DNA of 64,000 nucleotides, taken from Oopsacas minuta. Taxonomy: Eukaryota > Porifera > Hexactinellida > Lyssacinosida > Leucopsacidae. Numbering within the stretch: position 1 is the stretch's first letter; every line of letters begins with the position of its first letter. The stretch is taken from NCBI GenBank assembly GCA_024704765.1, contig JAKMXF010000300.1, forward strand, positions 248,001 to 312,000, in the 5' to 3' direction. The notes beneath the pieces are model-generated. The model did no database searches, was not told where the DNA came from, and worked only from the letters and a program-made list of their open reading frames with translations. The translations under genes were made by a program, and so were the position numbers. Positions 44,401-52,923 of the stretch are shown here, piece by piece.

Positions 44401-46626
44401 GTGCAATTGGTATTCCTACACCGATTATCGAGATAATGTTTATGAAAACGAACTCAAAGGCGATCAGTATAGCGCAATTCCGAATTTCCTGCGTATTATA
44501 CTTTTTTTTGTAGTAAACACATTTTAAATACATCAAGATTAGATTGAATGTGGAGAGCATGCACGAGGCATTTACCATTGAGAACACTTGGAACAATGTC
44601 ACCGTGTAATAGTAGATAAACCCTGACTTCAAAGTTGTATTGAATGCATATTCTGAATCACATGTACTGACGTTCATTACTCCATTTTCTACCATCACGC
44701 TAGTCACTATTTTCCCTATTATATAGCTTGCGATTACTCCGTATTGGAAGCACAACCCGATAGCTGTCAGTACATATTTCCAAAATTCGGTTGTAAGTTG
44801 AGTTTTCATTTCGATACTTGCTTCCTTCACATCGATACCTGCTTCCTTCACATCGATACCTGCTTCCTTCACATCGATACCCACCCTGAATGCTCTGTAG
44901 ATCATGTACACTATCCAAACTATGTAGAACAACCCCATTAGAATCAATATACCCGATCCAATTTCATATTTGTACGGTTCAAGTTTCTCTGCGTATTTCT
45001 TCCATTGTTCATCAGTCGAACTCATTTCTTATTAGCGCAATAATAACCTGATATACTTGCTGATTCTACTTTTGATAAAATTACGATAGATATGTCCTTT
45101 TATACTGCAAGATTTACGATAGACATATTCTTCTGTATATTACCCTAAGGTTTATCATTCTAATTATTATATTTGCAACTTTCATAATAGCATAAATGTA
45201 TTATAGTTATCTGGAAATGATGTTTACTACCAATTCTGAAAGTAATACATTTTATTTATTATTAATGTTTTCACTTTCAACAGATAATAATTTATCCTTT
45301 TGCTGACATACATATTTTCTTTTAGGCGTTTGTGTATCAACTTCTGACTACCACTAATAAACAAGAAATTTCTAAGAAAGCTCCAAAGATAATCTGCACT
45401 GAAACTACTACTATTTCTCCAACAGATATACTTCAGTTCGTAAATTACAATAAATCATTAATAGACACACCTCCAAGTGTTTCACAGGTAGGTCGTAGTA
45501 CACTACTTCCAGATATCGACATTCCTGGAACTGTTCAGAAAGAAATAACGCCAAACACGTCTCTAGGACCTACTCTTAACATAGCAGCTATCAAAACCGC
45601 AGAATCTTTGTTATGCAATGACATACCATCTCCAATCTCAGCTACATTTGAACCTGGCTACATTAGGCCACCTCCTCCACTAACTCTATCTCAACAGGAA
45701 CTTGTATGGATGAATCCTACTGAATGTCTTCAAGCTATTCAATGGGATAATTCTATGTGTATGGATAACAGGGCTGTTGTTGTAAGAAAGCTACTTGGTA
45801 ATATATTATAATTATTCGTGTATTCCCCCAAATTTTTGCGAACATATACTACAGTAAACTCCATGATATCGCAGTTTCACACTTATTACAAATTGTGAAA
45901 CTGTACAAATATGATCCCAACTAGCAACTGGCCAAAAACCGTCAAAGTAACATAAAATTACATCTGTCATATCGAACTTATTTCGATTTTATTATTGCGC
46001 TCCCTTAAGCTTCGATTTAAAGGGCGTTGACTGTAATTGTTTTCAGGCAAATCATTCAAAGAACCATTGACTCGTGATGAAGAGTATCAATTCACTCTAG
46101 CGGTTGAAAAAGAACCTAAATTAATTCTACAGGGTGGATTAACTCCAACTAAGCTCCCTCTAATCGTAGAGAACAATCCTACTATTGCTATTTTCCTGAC
46201 AGGCAAACTCACAAACTTTCCTAATCTAATCAATGAATACCTTGAGACTCTTGTCTCCATGGAGATGTCTCTACACTCTATTGAGGTTGTATATAACTAC
46301 TAATAGGTGTACTTTTAACTATTAATAATTGTATATAGGTTCTCAACAATCTTTCTACGACGGTAGACTTTCCTACAGAATTCCTGCAGCTTTATATAAC
46401 TCGCTGTTTAGAATCTTGTCAATCTTTTAAAGATCGGAATCAACAGCAAAGATGTGTACGATTAGTATGTGTGTTCTTGCAGTGTCTAATACGAAATAAG
46501 AAGTTTAATCCTCAGGACATGTTTGCAGAGCTTCAGGCATTCTGTATAGAGTTCAGTAGGATTCGTGAGGCAGCTGGGCTATTCAGGTTACTCAAGAATA
46601 TGGACACTATTGATAATAAAGTATGA
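41431..46626 (+). CDS. CNOT11: CCR4-NOT complex subunit 11, 4 exons
   Basis: Exons 41431-41802, 45326-45797, 46047-46285 and 46339-46626 give 456 residues (human 510). Family blocks are clear: [70 protein letters not shown] with [23 protein letters not shown], and [15 protein letters not shown]...[25 protein letters not shown]11 docks with CNOT10 on the N-terminus of CNOT1 in the deadenylase complex that controls mRNA decay. Intron 1 is 3523 bp and hosts two antisense membrane-protein genes; intron 2 (249 bp) hosts a family A MITE; intron 3 is 53 bp. The TGA at 46624 overlaps a possible donor (AAAGTATGA), so a further exon cannot be wholly excluded. Confidence 0.93.
41803..42168. other. CNOT11 intron 1, proximal segment
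   Basis: 366 bp of AT-rich sequence between CNOT11 exon 1 and the 3' end of the nested minus-strand gene. No element recognised. Confidence 0.5.
42169..43221 (-). CDS. Multipass membrane protein (family M, copy 2) nested in CNOT11 intron 1
   Basis: An intact intronless 350-residue ORF antisense to CNOT11. Hydrophobic segments lie near residues 13-44, 73-98, 108-140, 163-193, 243-270 and 291-320, separated by basic loops. After the first helix, a short charged stretch precedes [12 protein letters not shown], similar to [12 protein letters not shown] in copy 3. An IPIIPLGV segment parallels GIPIALAI in copy 3. A Cys (AGIC) precedes the last helix pair, and the tail ends LTKPLVNE, matching LTQPLIN of copy 3 and LLEPLLMEN of copy 1. 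I recognise no known family. It shares the intron with copy 3, in tandem and in the same orientation, 658 bp apart. Confidence 0.82.
   Translation of the reverse strand: MGLFNSTNSEIFMFFWINYGLILFFIILWVLNILLWIIYIITTLRNIKRSTRQVQITYNNKEKVKELTVQLWKFRLLLLISLCEMFALLIAGLTICMHRILRYYNSDIVVEIALSYIHDFLYIICLYLLLTVLKLLNITIRYLIGVYNWEEYKPDKIKDDLKFILIESLVLFLLAGLWIPIIPLGVILIIRSICEYVKHVKGSIQLCAALRGMSTEYKRQNNSEGDFQYRQNKKKETNYRWFTRWLMTGVFFWMLASAISLTGVILNQAGICLKLQHIELAVFNEITSHKIYLIFITDLFIFTGGVVLFPVHILYTLMYFTKSQHRVSGCCYCRVKTEKQTDLTKPLVNE
43222..43879. other. Spacer between the two nested membrane-protein genes
   Basis: 658 bp of AT-rich sequence. It includes an AATAAA on the minus strand (43809-43814) that could serve the upstream copy 3 gene. 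No ORF. Confidence 0.55.
43880..45025 (-). CDS. Multipass membrane protein (family M, copy 3) nested in CNOT11 intron 1
   Basis: An intact intronless 381-residue ORF antisense to CNOT11. Hydrophobic segments lie near residues 22-46, 80-108, 134-166, 186-218, 268-290 and 306-345. Between the first two segments there is a threefold repeat of GIDVKEA, encoded by three 21 bp units. A Cys-containing outer loop (EASC) precedes the last helix pair, followed by a Cys-rich membrane-proximal stretch (CIVCCP). The tail reads LTQPLIN then KVEKD. Same layout as copies 1 and 2; no known family recognised. Both termini are polar, and the N-terminus is acidic/basic with no signal peptide. Confidence 0.82.
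   Translation of the reverse strand: MSSTDEQWKKYAEKLEPYKYEIGSGILILMGLFYIVWIVYMIYRAFRVGIDVKEAGIDVKEAGIDVKEASIEMKTQLTTEFWKYVLTAIGLCFQYGVIASYIIGKIVTSVMVENGVMNVSTCDSEYAFNTTLKSGFIYYYTVTLFQVFSMVNASCMLSTFNLILMYLKCVYYKKKYNTQEIRNCAILIAFEFVFINIISIIGVGIPIALAILFVLILVKFIRFSLNCKEGYKVYRHRIDRNIRDGASESLIEHGDNLESECTHYGYIATVFCFGAGFYIAQLTFDPLATIVEASCTIFPDERYYIRILFHFMKLLVWGSWAMVIIIFVPFFLPYTFYYSCIVCCPTQILNFLSRASNCFRKPGPKVHHELTQPLINKVEKD
44819..44883 (-). repeat. Threefold 21 bp tandem repeat in membrane-protein copy 3
   Basis: Three units of CTTCCTTCACATCGATACCTG on the plus strand, coding GIDVKEA on the minus strand. Units are nearly identical, so the expansion is recent. Confidence 0.95.
45852..46033. repeat. 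pogo/Tigger-like MITE, family A, in CNOT11 intron 2
   Basis: 182 bp, TA on both sides; starts CAGTAAACTCCATGATATC and ends AAAGGGCGTTGACTG. The interior includes CCAAAAACCGTCAAAGTAAC, shared with the other long copies. Confidence 0.8.
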
Positions 46627-46667
46627 TCATATATTTATTACAATATTGCTCGAATTCATTAAAGTTT

Positions 46668-46754
46668 ACAAAAGTCAACTCCAGTTATTTCGAACATGGA
46701 TATATCGAAGTAATTTTCGCGGTCCCTTGAGCTTGCTATAGTGTGAGTTGACTG
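46668..46754. repeat. pogo/Tigger-like MITE, family A (short), downstream of CNOT11
   Basis: About 87 bp. The left end is worn (AAAGTCAACTCCAGTTAT); the right end reads GTGTGAGTTGACTG followed by TA; the interior CGCGGTCCCTTGAGCTT is typical. Confidence 0.7.
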
Positions 46755-46792
46755 TACATTTCTTACATTTACTTCCTATTCGAAAATTAGCA

Positions 46793-47320
46793 ATGGAGAA
46801 GTCATTCATACTAGATGGTGTCCCTCTATCAAATCTGAGCAATAACGATGTCTTTCGCTCATCTCCACAGCATGACATATCTCTACCTTCTTACAATCCT
46901 GTCAAAGACAAACATTGTAGAGTGTACTTCCAATTTGCTAGCATTCCACGCGCTGTTTCAGCTCGAATTTCGCGTAATCGTCCTCTCTCCACTCAAGCTG
47001 GTCATCATAAGGATGTGTTCCTAGAACGGTGTTCCTCTGTCCAATATATCTCACATCGTAATCGTAACGGTGCTGGTTACTCCTGGGATACTTATCGAGG
47101 ACACGATACTGAAGTGTATAAACCTGTGATCGGCTGGAATGGAGATGCTGGTTATAGAACAAATACTTTCAAGCTTAGATATCAACCTTCTTCATTCAAT
47201 ATGCCTGTTGAGAAGAGATTCGGTATGTATCTTGATTATCAAGGATTGTTACCGCATAGACCCGGAAAGATTGAACCTTCGTATAAGAAATTCTCTCGCT
47301 CGTTATCGTCTCGTTCTTAA
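46793..47320 (+). CDS. Small basic protein of unknown function
   Basis: A 175-residue ORF from the ATG at 46793. It is rich in Tyr, Arg, Ser and Pro with little predicted helix: for example SYNPVKDKHCRVYFQF, WDTYRGHDTEVYKPVIGW and RFGMYLDYQGLLPHRPGKI, ending in an SRSLSSRS tail. This composition resembles small ciliary microtubule-inner or sperm-tail proteins, but I cannot name a homologue, so that is only a hint. It begins about 170 bp after the CNOT11 stop with a MITE in between. An open stretch ending in TAG at about 47484-47610 could be a further exon of this or another transcript. Confidence 0.6.
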   Translation: MEKSFILDGVPLSNLSNNDVFRSSPQHDISLPSYNPVKDKHCRVYFQFASIPRAVSARISRNRPLSTQAGHHKDVFLERCSSVQYISHRNRNGAGYSWDTYRGHDTEVYKPVIGWNGDAGYRTNTFKLRYQPSSFNMPVEKRFGMYLDYQGLLPHRPGKIEPSYKKFSRSLSSRS

Positions 47321-48190
47321 TATGACTATTTCTTTATTTATCATCTTTGGACTAAAATTCTTCCTAAACCCTTATTATAATTATTATCGATATTTTATTG
47401 TGCTTTCTTTTGGAATTCTCTCAATTTATCGTTTTACTTTATACTTACTAGCTCGTATTGATTGTTGCAGTAAGTAAGTGTTAAAGAAGGTCCAAATCTA
47501 TTGAAGAATGTGATTCAGTGATTGTGTATAGATCAAACTTGTCAGGTCGCTTTTATGAAGATTCTCCTCCATCTTATACACCTACAGTCACACCTCTGAG
47601 ATCCAGGTAGTGCCGTCCGGATTTCTGAAATTGCCCGGTTCATAGAAATACCACTATGTCTATGTGAGTTCTAAAGTGTTTCTAATCCACAATTTCGAGA
47701 TGCATTTCTGCTGGTAAAGAATCGTATTTGACGTCAAAACTAAAGTCAAAGTCTATTACGGGAAAATTATCTGAAAATGCTGGATACGTTTTGAACTGAT
47801 TGAAAATATTGTGTCAGTTTAGTGAGTCGGGATGTGCCCGAATCTTTGAGGTCTGGATCTCATCTCAGAGGTTCCACATATATCCACTATTTGTGATAAC
47901 ATCAGAAAATATCCAGAGTCATACAGAAGAGCTACAAGATTGTCAATTACAACTATACATTAAGTATATTTCTTTGTGTTGTTGTTGATATCTATTCACA
48001 CTTTTTTCTTAGATTCTCTAATGATTTCCCTGTCGATTGTTCATTTTATTAGAATACACCCATTATGTATGTACTCTTCCCTCGGTTATTTGTGTTATTC
48101 TCCTCCTTCTCGCTATATTTGTGCACTTTATTATAACTTTACATTGGGCATACGATTATACGGAGTTTATTAGTATATTGAGTGAATTAG
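47321..48190. other. Intergenic region before SLBP
   Basis: 870 bp, mostly AT-rich. One short open stretch around 47484-47610 encodes SPPSYTPTVTPLRSR before a TAG and looks more protein-like than its surroundings, but I could not attach it to an exon by splice phase. One TGACGTCA lies at 47729. Nothing else is supported. Confidence 0.5.
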
Positions 48191-50729
48191 ATGGAGAGAA
48201 TATCTCGTACTGAAATTGAGAGCTCCGTAGACTCATTCCCAGACTTGGATTACAAGTTTGAACACATAAACTGGGCTGATATTATGGATGCAGAAGAGGC
48301 TAGTAATCCTGAATTGAAATTACAAGTTTTACAACAGAAATCTTGTAATATGCGCACTGACGAATTATTTCGATCTTCTATTCTTCAATCTGGATTGCCT
48401 TCACTAAATAGTTTAAATTTAGAAGATCACTCACGGGGACTCCCTCCTCTGGACACCAAACAGCTGAGAGGTATCAATAATGGTACAGTACCTTCTCTAG
48501 TCTCATTTTCTGGTGTTTTGAATAAACCGAAACCTAAACCTCCTGTAAACCAGTTAGTATATTTTTGTTATACTATTTGAATACTTTTTTTATATTTTCT
48601 GTTTTAGCATTCCTGAGAGTAAACCTAAGGAACTATTCAAAATACCTGCTATACCAAAACAGACGGGAAAGCGATCACTTGAAGATTCAGGACATAATCC
48701 TAATACAGAGACGAAGGTTGTATAAATATACATCGGAACCTCGTTTATACGAATGACCATCCGTTGGCGTTTGTATTAACGAAGTTCTACTGTGTTTGAC
48801 TTGAGTTTGATTTAAGTTTGTGTGTGTAACGAAATGAAAGCACTTCGTTATAACTAGAGTTTACTGTCTTTTATAGAGTATTAGATTGCCCCCATCTCCT
48901 TCATCTTTGCATGACACTAAACGAATAAAGATATCAGAAAATTCTTTCAACAGAGATTGGAAGTCTGGAGATGATGATTTTATATTTACTTCAGATTTGG
49001 ATTGGAGATCTAATAGCCGTTAGTATTTGATAGAATTTAAATATTCATTTTATTTCATACGGTGAAACCTCTACGAATGGCCTATGGAAGGGGAACTTCT
49101 CGAAACACAGTGAGAAATATATTGAGCGAATCCCTAGTCCCATACAAATGAACCTCCACAAACGGGGTAGCATTTTCAGCCTTCCTGGCAAACCGTTTGC
49201 CGAGGTTACATCGTATTTTACTTATATCTATATAGGTGCAGACTCATGCCGGCTTCCTATCCCCCACTCAGTTTCAGTTAGCACTCTAGAGTCTGACGCA
49301 GAGATTGAGACCAGTTCTGCGTTTTCTGACACTTCTTCCACTTCTACACTAACTAGCAAACGTTCCAGGCGTACAGAAGAACTACCCATAATTACTGATG
49401 TACATAAACTTGAGCAGAGACAGAAACAAATAGATTACGGCAAAAATACGGACGGATATCAGAACTACATCCAATTGTATCCAAAATACAATAGAAAACC
49501 TGATATGCCTAGAACTCCTGATAAACATATAGGATATTCACATAGACGATGGTTGGGGCTCTTAACCAAATGGAGAAAAGCTCTACACAAATGGGATGGA
49601 ATGAATACCTCAATTTTAGCCCCAAAAAACGTAAGATTTCAATAAAACTTGAATAAAATTTTGTGATAATTATTGTTTTATAGGAATTTCATAGCCATTT
49701 TGAAGATGCTAATATATTTCCTGGCCTGTCATTAGAAGAAAGGTCTCCTACTATACATATACCTGTAATACAAACTGAAGTATTATCATACAGTGACATA
49801 TTACAGAATATACGACAAGGTAATTTTAGTAATTTATTATTTCAATGTATATTTGATTTCATGTGTGTTATTGAGTAGAAAACATTGATCAGCAAGAGGA
49901 CACTCCAGTCGCTACAACTATAGAATGTAATAATCAAGACTTGTCAGTAAAAACTCAAGCTAGCTCTATGATTGAGGAAATACATTGTAGTCCAATGAGT
50001 TATGCTTCTGTTTTGAAAACTCCTATTTCAATACAAGTACCAAAAATAACTCAAACTCAACAAGAGATATCACAACTAGTTATCCAGCCGGTTGAAGATA
50101 AAGCGTTAGGAGCTAATATTGCTGATAATGATAAGGAAGATGAGACAGAATTCAAAGAGAATATTCCTCCTGTCTCTGAACCCATTCCACCTTCTAAACT
50201 TACATATAGTCAAGTTCTAACAGCCCCTAAACCGCCCCAAATGTCTGTCGAAGAGCCTCGTAACGTAAACTTACCAACAGCTAAAGAGCCAGAAAACATT
50301 GATAATATTAAAGAACAGATTCCTCAACATGAAGATTCAATGGAAGTAGACACACAATCTAACGATATTATCCTCGGTAAAAATACTCCTAAGTCCTACT
50401 CACAAGTATTAAAATCACATCCGCCAGTTAAGCAAGTTAATTCCGATACTATTAATAATAATGCTATAGGAACAGAGGTAGTAAACGAAGAGGACAATAA
50501 TTGTAGAGATAGTGTTAAAATTATTGAAATTCCTCCTAAAGCTGAATCAAGTAACCCCACATATTCTCAAGTATTAATAGACCAACCCACCACGGTTAAA
50601 CAGGATAACATTGTATTGAATGGTCTCAATGAAGAAGCACTATTATCTGAAGATATTTGTGATACAGACAATACAAATTATCATCACCTCATCCCACAGA
50701 ATAAACTCTCCCTACAAGAACAGAGCTAA
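48191..50729 (+). CDS. SLBP: Histone stem-loop binding protein with extended C-terminus, 6 exons
   Basis: Exons 48191-48552, 48608-48716, 48877-49018, 49236-49630, 49684-49819 and 49879-50729 give 664 residues (human SLBP 270). The RNA-binding domain (about 262-330) is unmistakable: LEQRQKQIDYGKNT, then a Tyr-rich stretch, PRTPDK in place of the usual TPNK, YSHRRW and KWRKALHKWD. SLBP binds the 3' stem-loop of replication-dependent histone mRNAs and directs their processing and translation. About 330 residues follow the domain, Pro/Glu/Asn-rich, with four copies of a YSQVL-type motif near residues 421, 490, 554 and 609. Introns 2 and 3 carry MITEs; the others are 53-59 bp. Confidence 0.9.
48731..48866. 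repeat. pogo-like element remnants in SLBP intron 2
   Basis: The left end reads CATCGGAACCTCGTTTATAC. Two possible right ends occur: TTAACGAAGTTCTACTG at 48792 and TTCGTTATAACTAGAGTTTACTG near 48866. Looks like two overlapping or nested pogo-type elements. Confidence 0.55.
49060..49213. repeat. pogo-like MITE, family B, in SLBP intron 3
   Basis: 154 bp, TA on both sides; left end CGGTGAAACCTCTACG, reverse complement of right end CGATGTAACCTCGG. The interior contains CCTCCACAAACGGGGTAGC, shared with 2226-2343. Confidence 0.65.
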
Positions 50730-51021
50730 TAACGTATTTCGCTCTACAGAGCTCATTTACATACCCGATCATCTGTATGTACCTTTCTCTACTTATCTAA
50801 GCCAAAACATGTGTCAGATAAATAGATTGCATTAGACTTAAATAATTAACGTACACAAGTTCTGCCTTTATAGAATAAGTGTAATTATTTTATCCGATGT
50901 GAATTACAATATTTCTCTTTGATTATTGAGGTTATTTTATTTGTATTCAATTTCCTCCCTTCACTATATTAGTTCATAAATGATATTTTAACTATTTCGA
51001 TATTTTCAATTAATTGCTTGA

Positions 51022-52248
51022 ATGGCGTCTTTTCTACGAGATAATACAGCGGGTTCTAATGAGAATGTGTTTATGAAAATTCGAAAAAGAATAGAAGAGA
51101 AGTTTGATTCTATTATTCAAAAAGTTGTAGAGAGAAGAGAAGCTCTCATAGTACAACTAGAACTATTGGAAAGAGAGTATGAAACACAGGTTCTGAAAAT
51201 GGAAGAAATAGAATCGTCTAAACAAGAAATGGAACAACTATTTACAACTTTGAAATTAGAAACAGCCAAGAAATCCTTGAGGAAGAGTATCACTGAATTA
51301 AATGAAGAAATTGAAAAGAGTAGCAAAGTTGAATATCCAGAATTGTCATTTGTTTGTGAAACGAATGATTTAGAATGGAGGATTTCTGAATTGGGTAAGT
51401 TAGGTGAAGCTAAGAACAAAGAATTTGTTGTTAGAAAATACGATAATATCAGTAAACCGGTGAAAACCTTTGGGAAGAATGGTAATAATTCAGGGAAAGG
51501 TAAATTTAATGAACCAAGAGGAGTATTGGTAGATGACAAGAATAACAGAATATTTATTGCTGATATGGATAATAATAGAATACAAGTATGGTCCATTAAT
51601 GGTGATTATATCTCTGAGTTTGGTAAAGGTACTCATGATCGGCCATGGGAGATTGTATTATGTGATAATGCACTGTATATTTCTGACTTTGCTAAGCATT
51701 GTGTAACAAAATGGTGTTCTAGCACTCTTAGTTTTATGACTCAAACTAAAACCACTAAAGGTAGGAATGAAGGTCAATTGGATGGTCCAGCTGGTCTAGA
51801 TATTGATTCGGGAGAAGTGTTTGTTGTAGAGTATAGGAATAATCGTATTTCTGTGTTTGATGTAAATCTGTGTTTCAAGAGAATAATGGCTTTTAAGATG
51901 ATAAACACATCACATTGTCTGAGAATTAGATCTAATACTATCTATATTGTAGAAATGACAGGAATTATTAAGCTATTCTCTAAAGCTGATCAACTGATGA
52001 GAACTATTGGAAAGAATAGATGTTTTTCCAATAGTATATTTCATTTTAACTTTGATTCAGCAAACAATTTCCTTATAACTGATGTAGATAAGAATTCTCT
52101 ATTTATACTATCCCCAGAAGGTGAATTGATACATTCAATTTGTTTCAAAGATTGGAAGCCTAATTCCCCGTTTGGTATCGATGTATCAAGGGAAGGGAAA
52201 TTGGTAGTTACTTTTCCTGAAGGATCAGCTGCTGTAGGGATTTTTTGA
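51022..52248 (+). CDS. Coiled-coil/NHL-repeat protein, tandem copy 1
   Basis: Single-exon ORF of 408 residues. Residues about 15-115 are a coiled coil (VERREALIVQLELLEREYETQVL...). Residues about 150-408 form an NHL-type propeller: GKFNEPRGVLVDDKNNRIFIADMDNNRIQVW, GQLDGPAGLDIDSGEVFVVEYRNNRISVF, and further blades. This is the C-terminal half of a TRIM-NHL protein, but without RING or B-box zinc fingers. TRIM-NHL proteins often bind RNA or partner proteins through the propeller; here the role is unknown. Copies 2 and 3 follow in the same orientation. Copy 3 is almost identical through the coiled coil. Confidence 0.82.
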   Translation: MASFLRDNTAGSNENVFMKIRKRIEEKFDSIIQKVVERREALIVQLELLEREYETQVLKMEEIESSKQEMEQLFTTLKLETAKKSLRKSITELNEEIEKSSKVEYPELSFVCETNDLEWRISELGKLGEAKNKEFVVRKYDNISKPVKTFGKNGNNSGKGKFNEPRGVLVDDKNNRIFIADMDNNRIQVWSINGDYISEFGKGTHDRPWEIVLCDNALYISDFAKHCVTKWCSSTLSFMTQTKTTKGRNEGQLDGPAGLDIDSGEVFVVEYRNNRISVFDVNLCFKRIMAFKMINTSHCLRIRSNTIYIVEMTGIIKLFSKADQLMRTIGKNRCFSNSIFHFNFDSANNFLITDVDKNSLFILSPEGELIHSICFKDWKPNSPFGIDVSREGKLVVTFPEGSAAVGIF

Positions 52249-52923
52249 TTAATTTATCATAACTATTTTGGAGCTAATTAATTTATTCTATTTCACATTT
52301 TACTTGTATAGTATAGTGAATTGTATCTTTAGTTTCTAAAGAACTTTTGTCGGATTTTTGTATAGTTAGTTTGTTTTTTCCTGCTGCTCCTATAGGTGGG
52401 TGTCCTAATGGCATGGACGATGTATGACGTCAGTACCTCCGTCCGTCTGCGTGGCTGTGCGAAATCTAGCAGCCCGATTAGCATGAAAATTGGTACACAT
52501 AGACATTTTGGGTCAGAGATTTGCACTTCGGGTATGAATTTTTCTGAAGTGGATATTTCACACCTTTCTATGTAAAATTCAAAAGCATGCTAGAGATTAG
52601 GTTTCAACATGTTGGTAGGGGTAAGTGTATGTATATTTGCCTATTTTGAGATTGTCACCCCTCACCCCTCGAAAGTAATTATTTCACAGATTTATTTATG
52701 ATTAATCTCTTTTCACACCTTTTGAAATATTTCAAAATTATGCTAGACATTTCGTTTAACTGCTAGTCAGGGAAAATCGATGTGTAGATTCCAAAATTGC
52801 CATTTTTCAATCTCTGACTCAGTGATTAATCCTATGATTAATCATATTTTGACACCTTTTGGCACATATTTCAGATTGATGCTAGTGATCTCGTAACAAT
52901 TTCGTTATTTTCACTTAGCTTGA
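52249..52923. repeat. Duplicated intergenic segment with a G+C-rich block
   Basis: 675 bp. A block at about 52380-52530 is distinctly richer in G+C than its surroundings and is repeated at about 55785-55930. Further on, a segment near 52690-52757 is repeated in degenerate form near 52824-52893 (GATTAATC, TTTTGACACCTTTT, GATGCTAG). Minus-strand ORFs of about 60 codons in both copies follow from the duplication and I do not call them genes. Confidence 0.75.

Noticed and set aside
51117-51596. 159-codon minus-strand ORF in NHL copy 1, also present in copy 3 at 54480-54959
   Set aside because: It is the antisense shadow of the coiled-coil/NHL code; its conservation only reflects the recent duplication.
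52329-52526. Minus-strand ORF in the G+C-rich block, similar ORF at 55735-55923
   Set aside because: Conserved only as part of the duplicated segment, with no family pattern.
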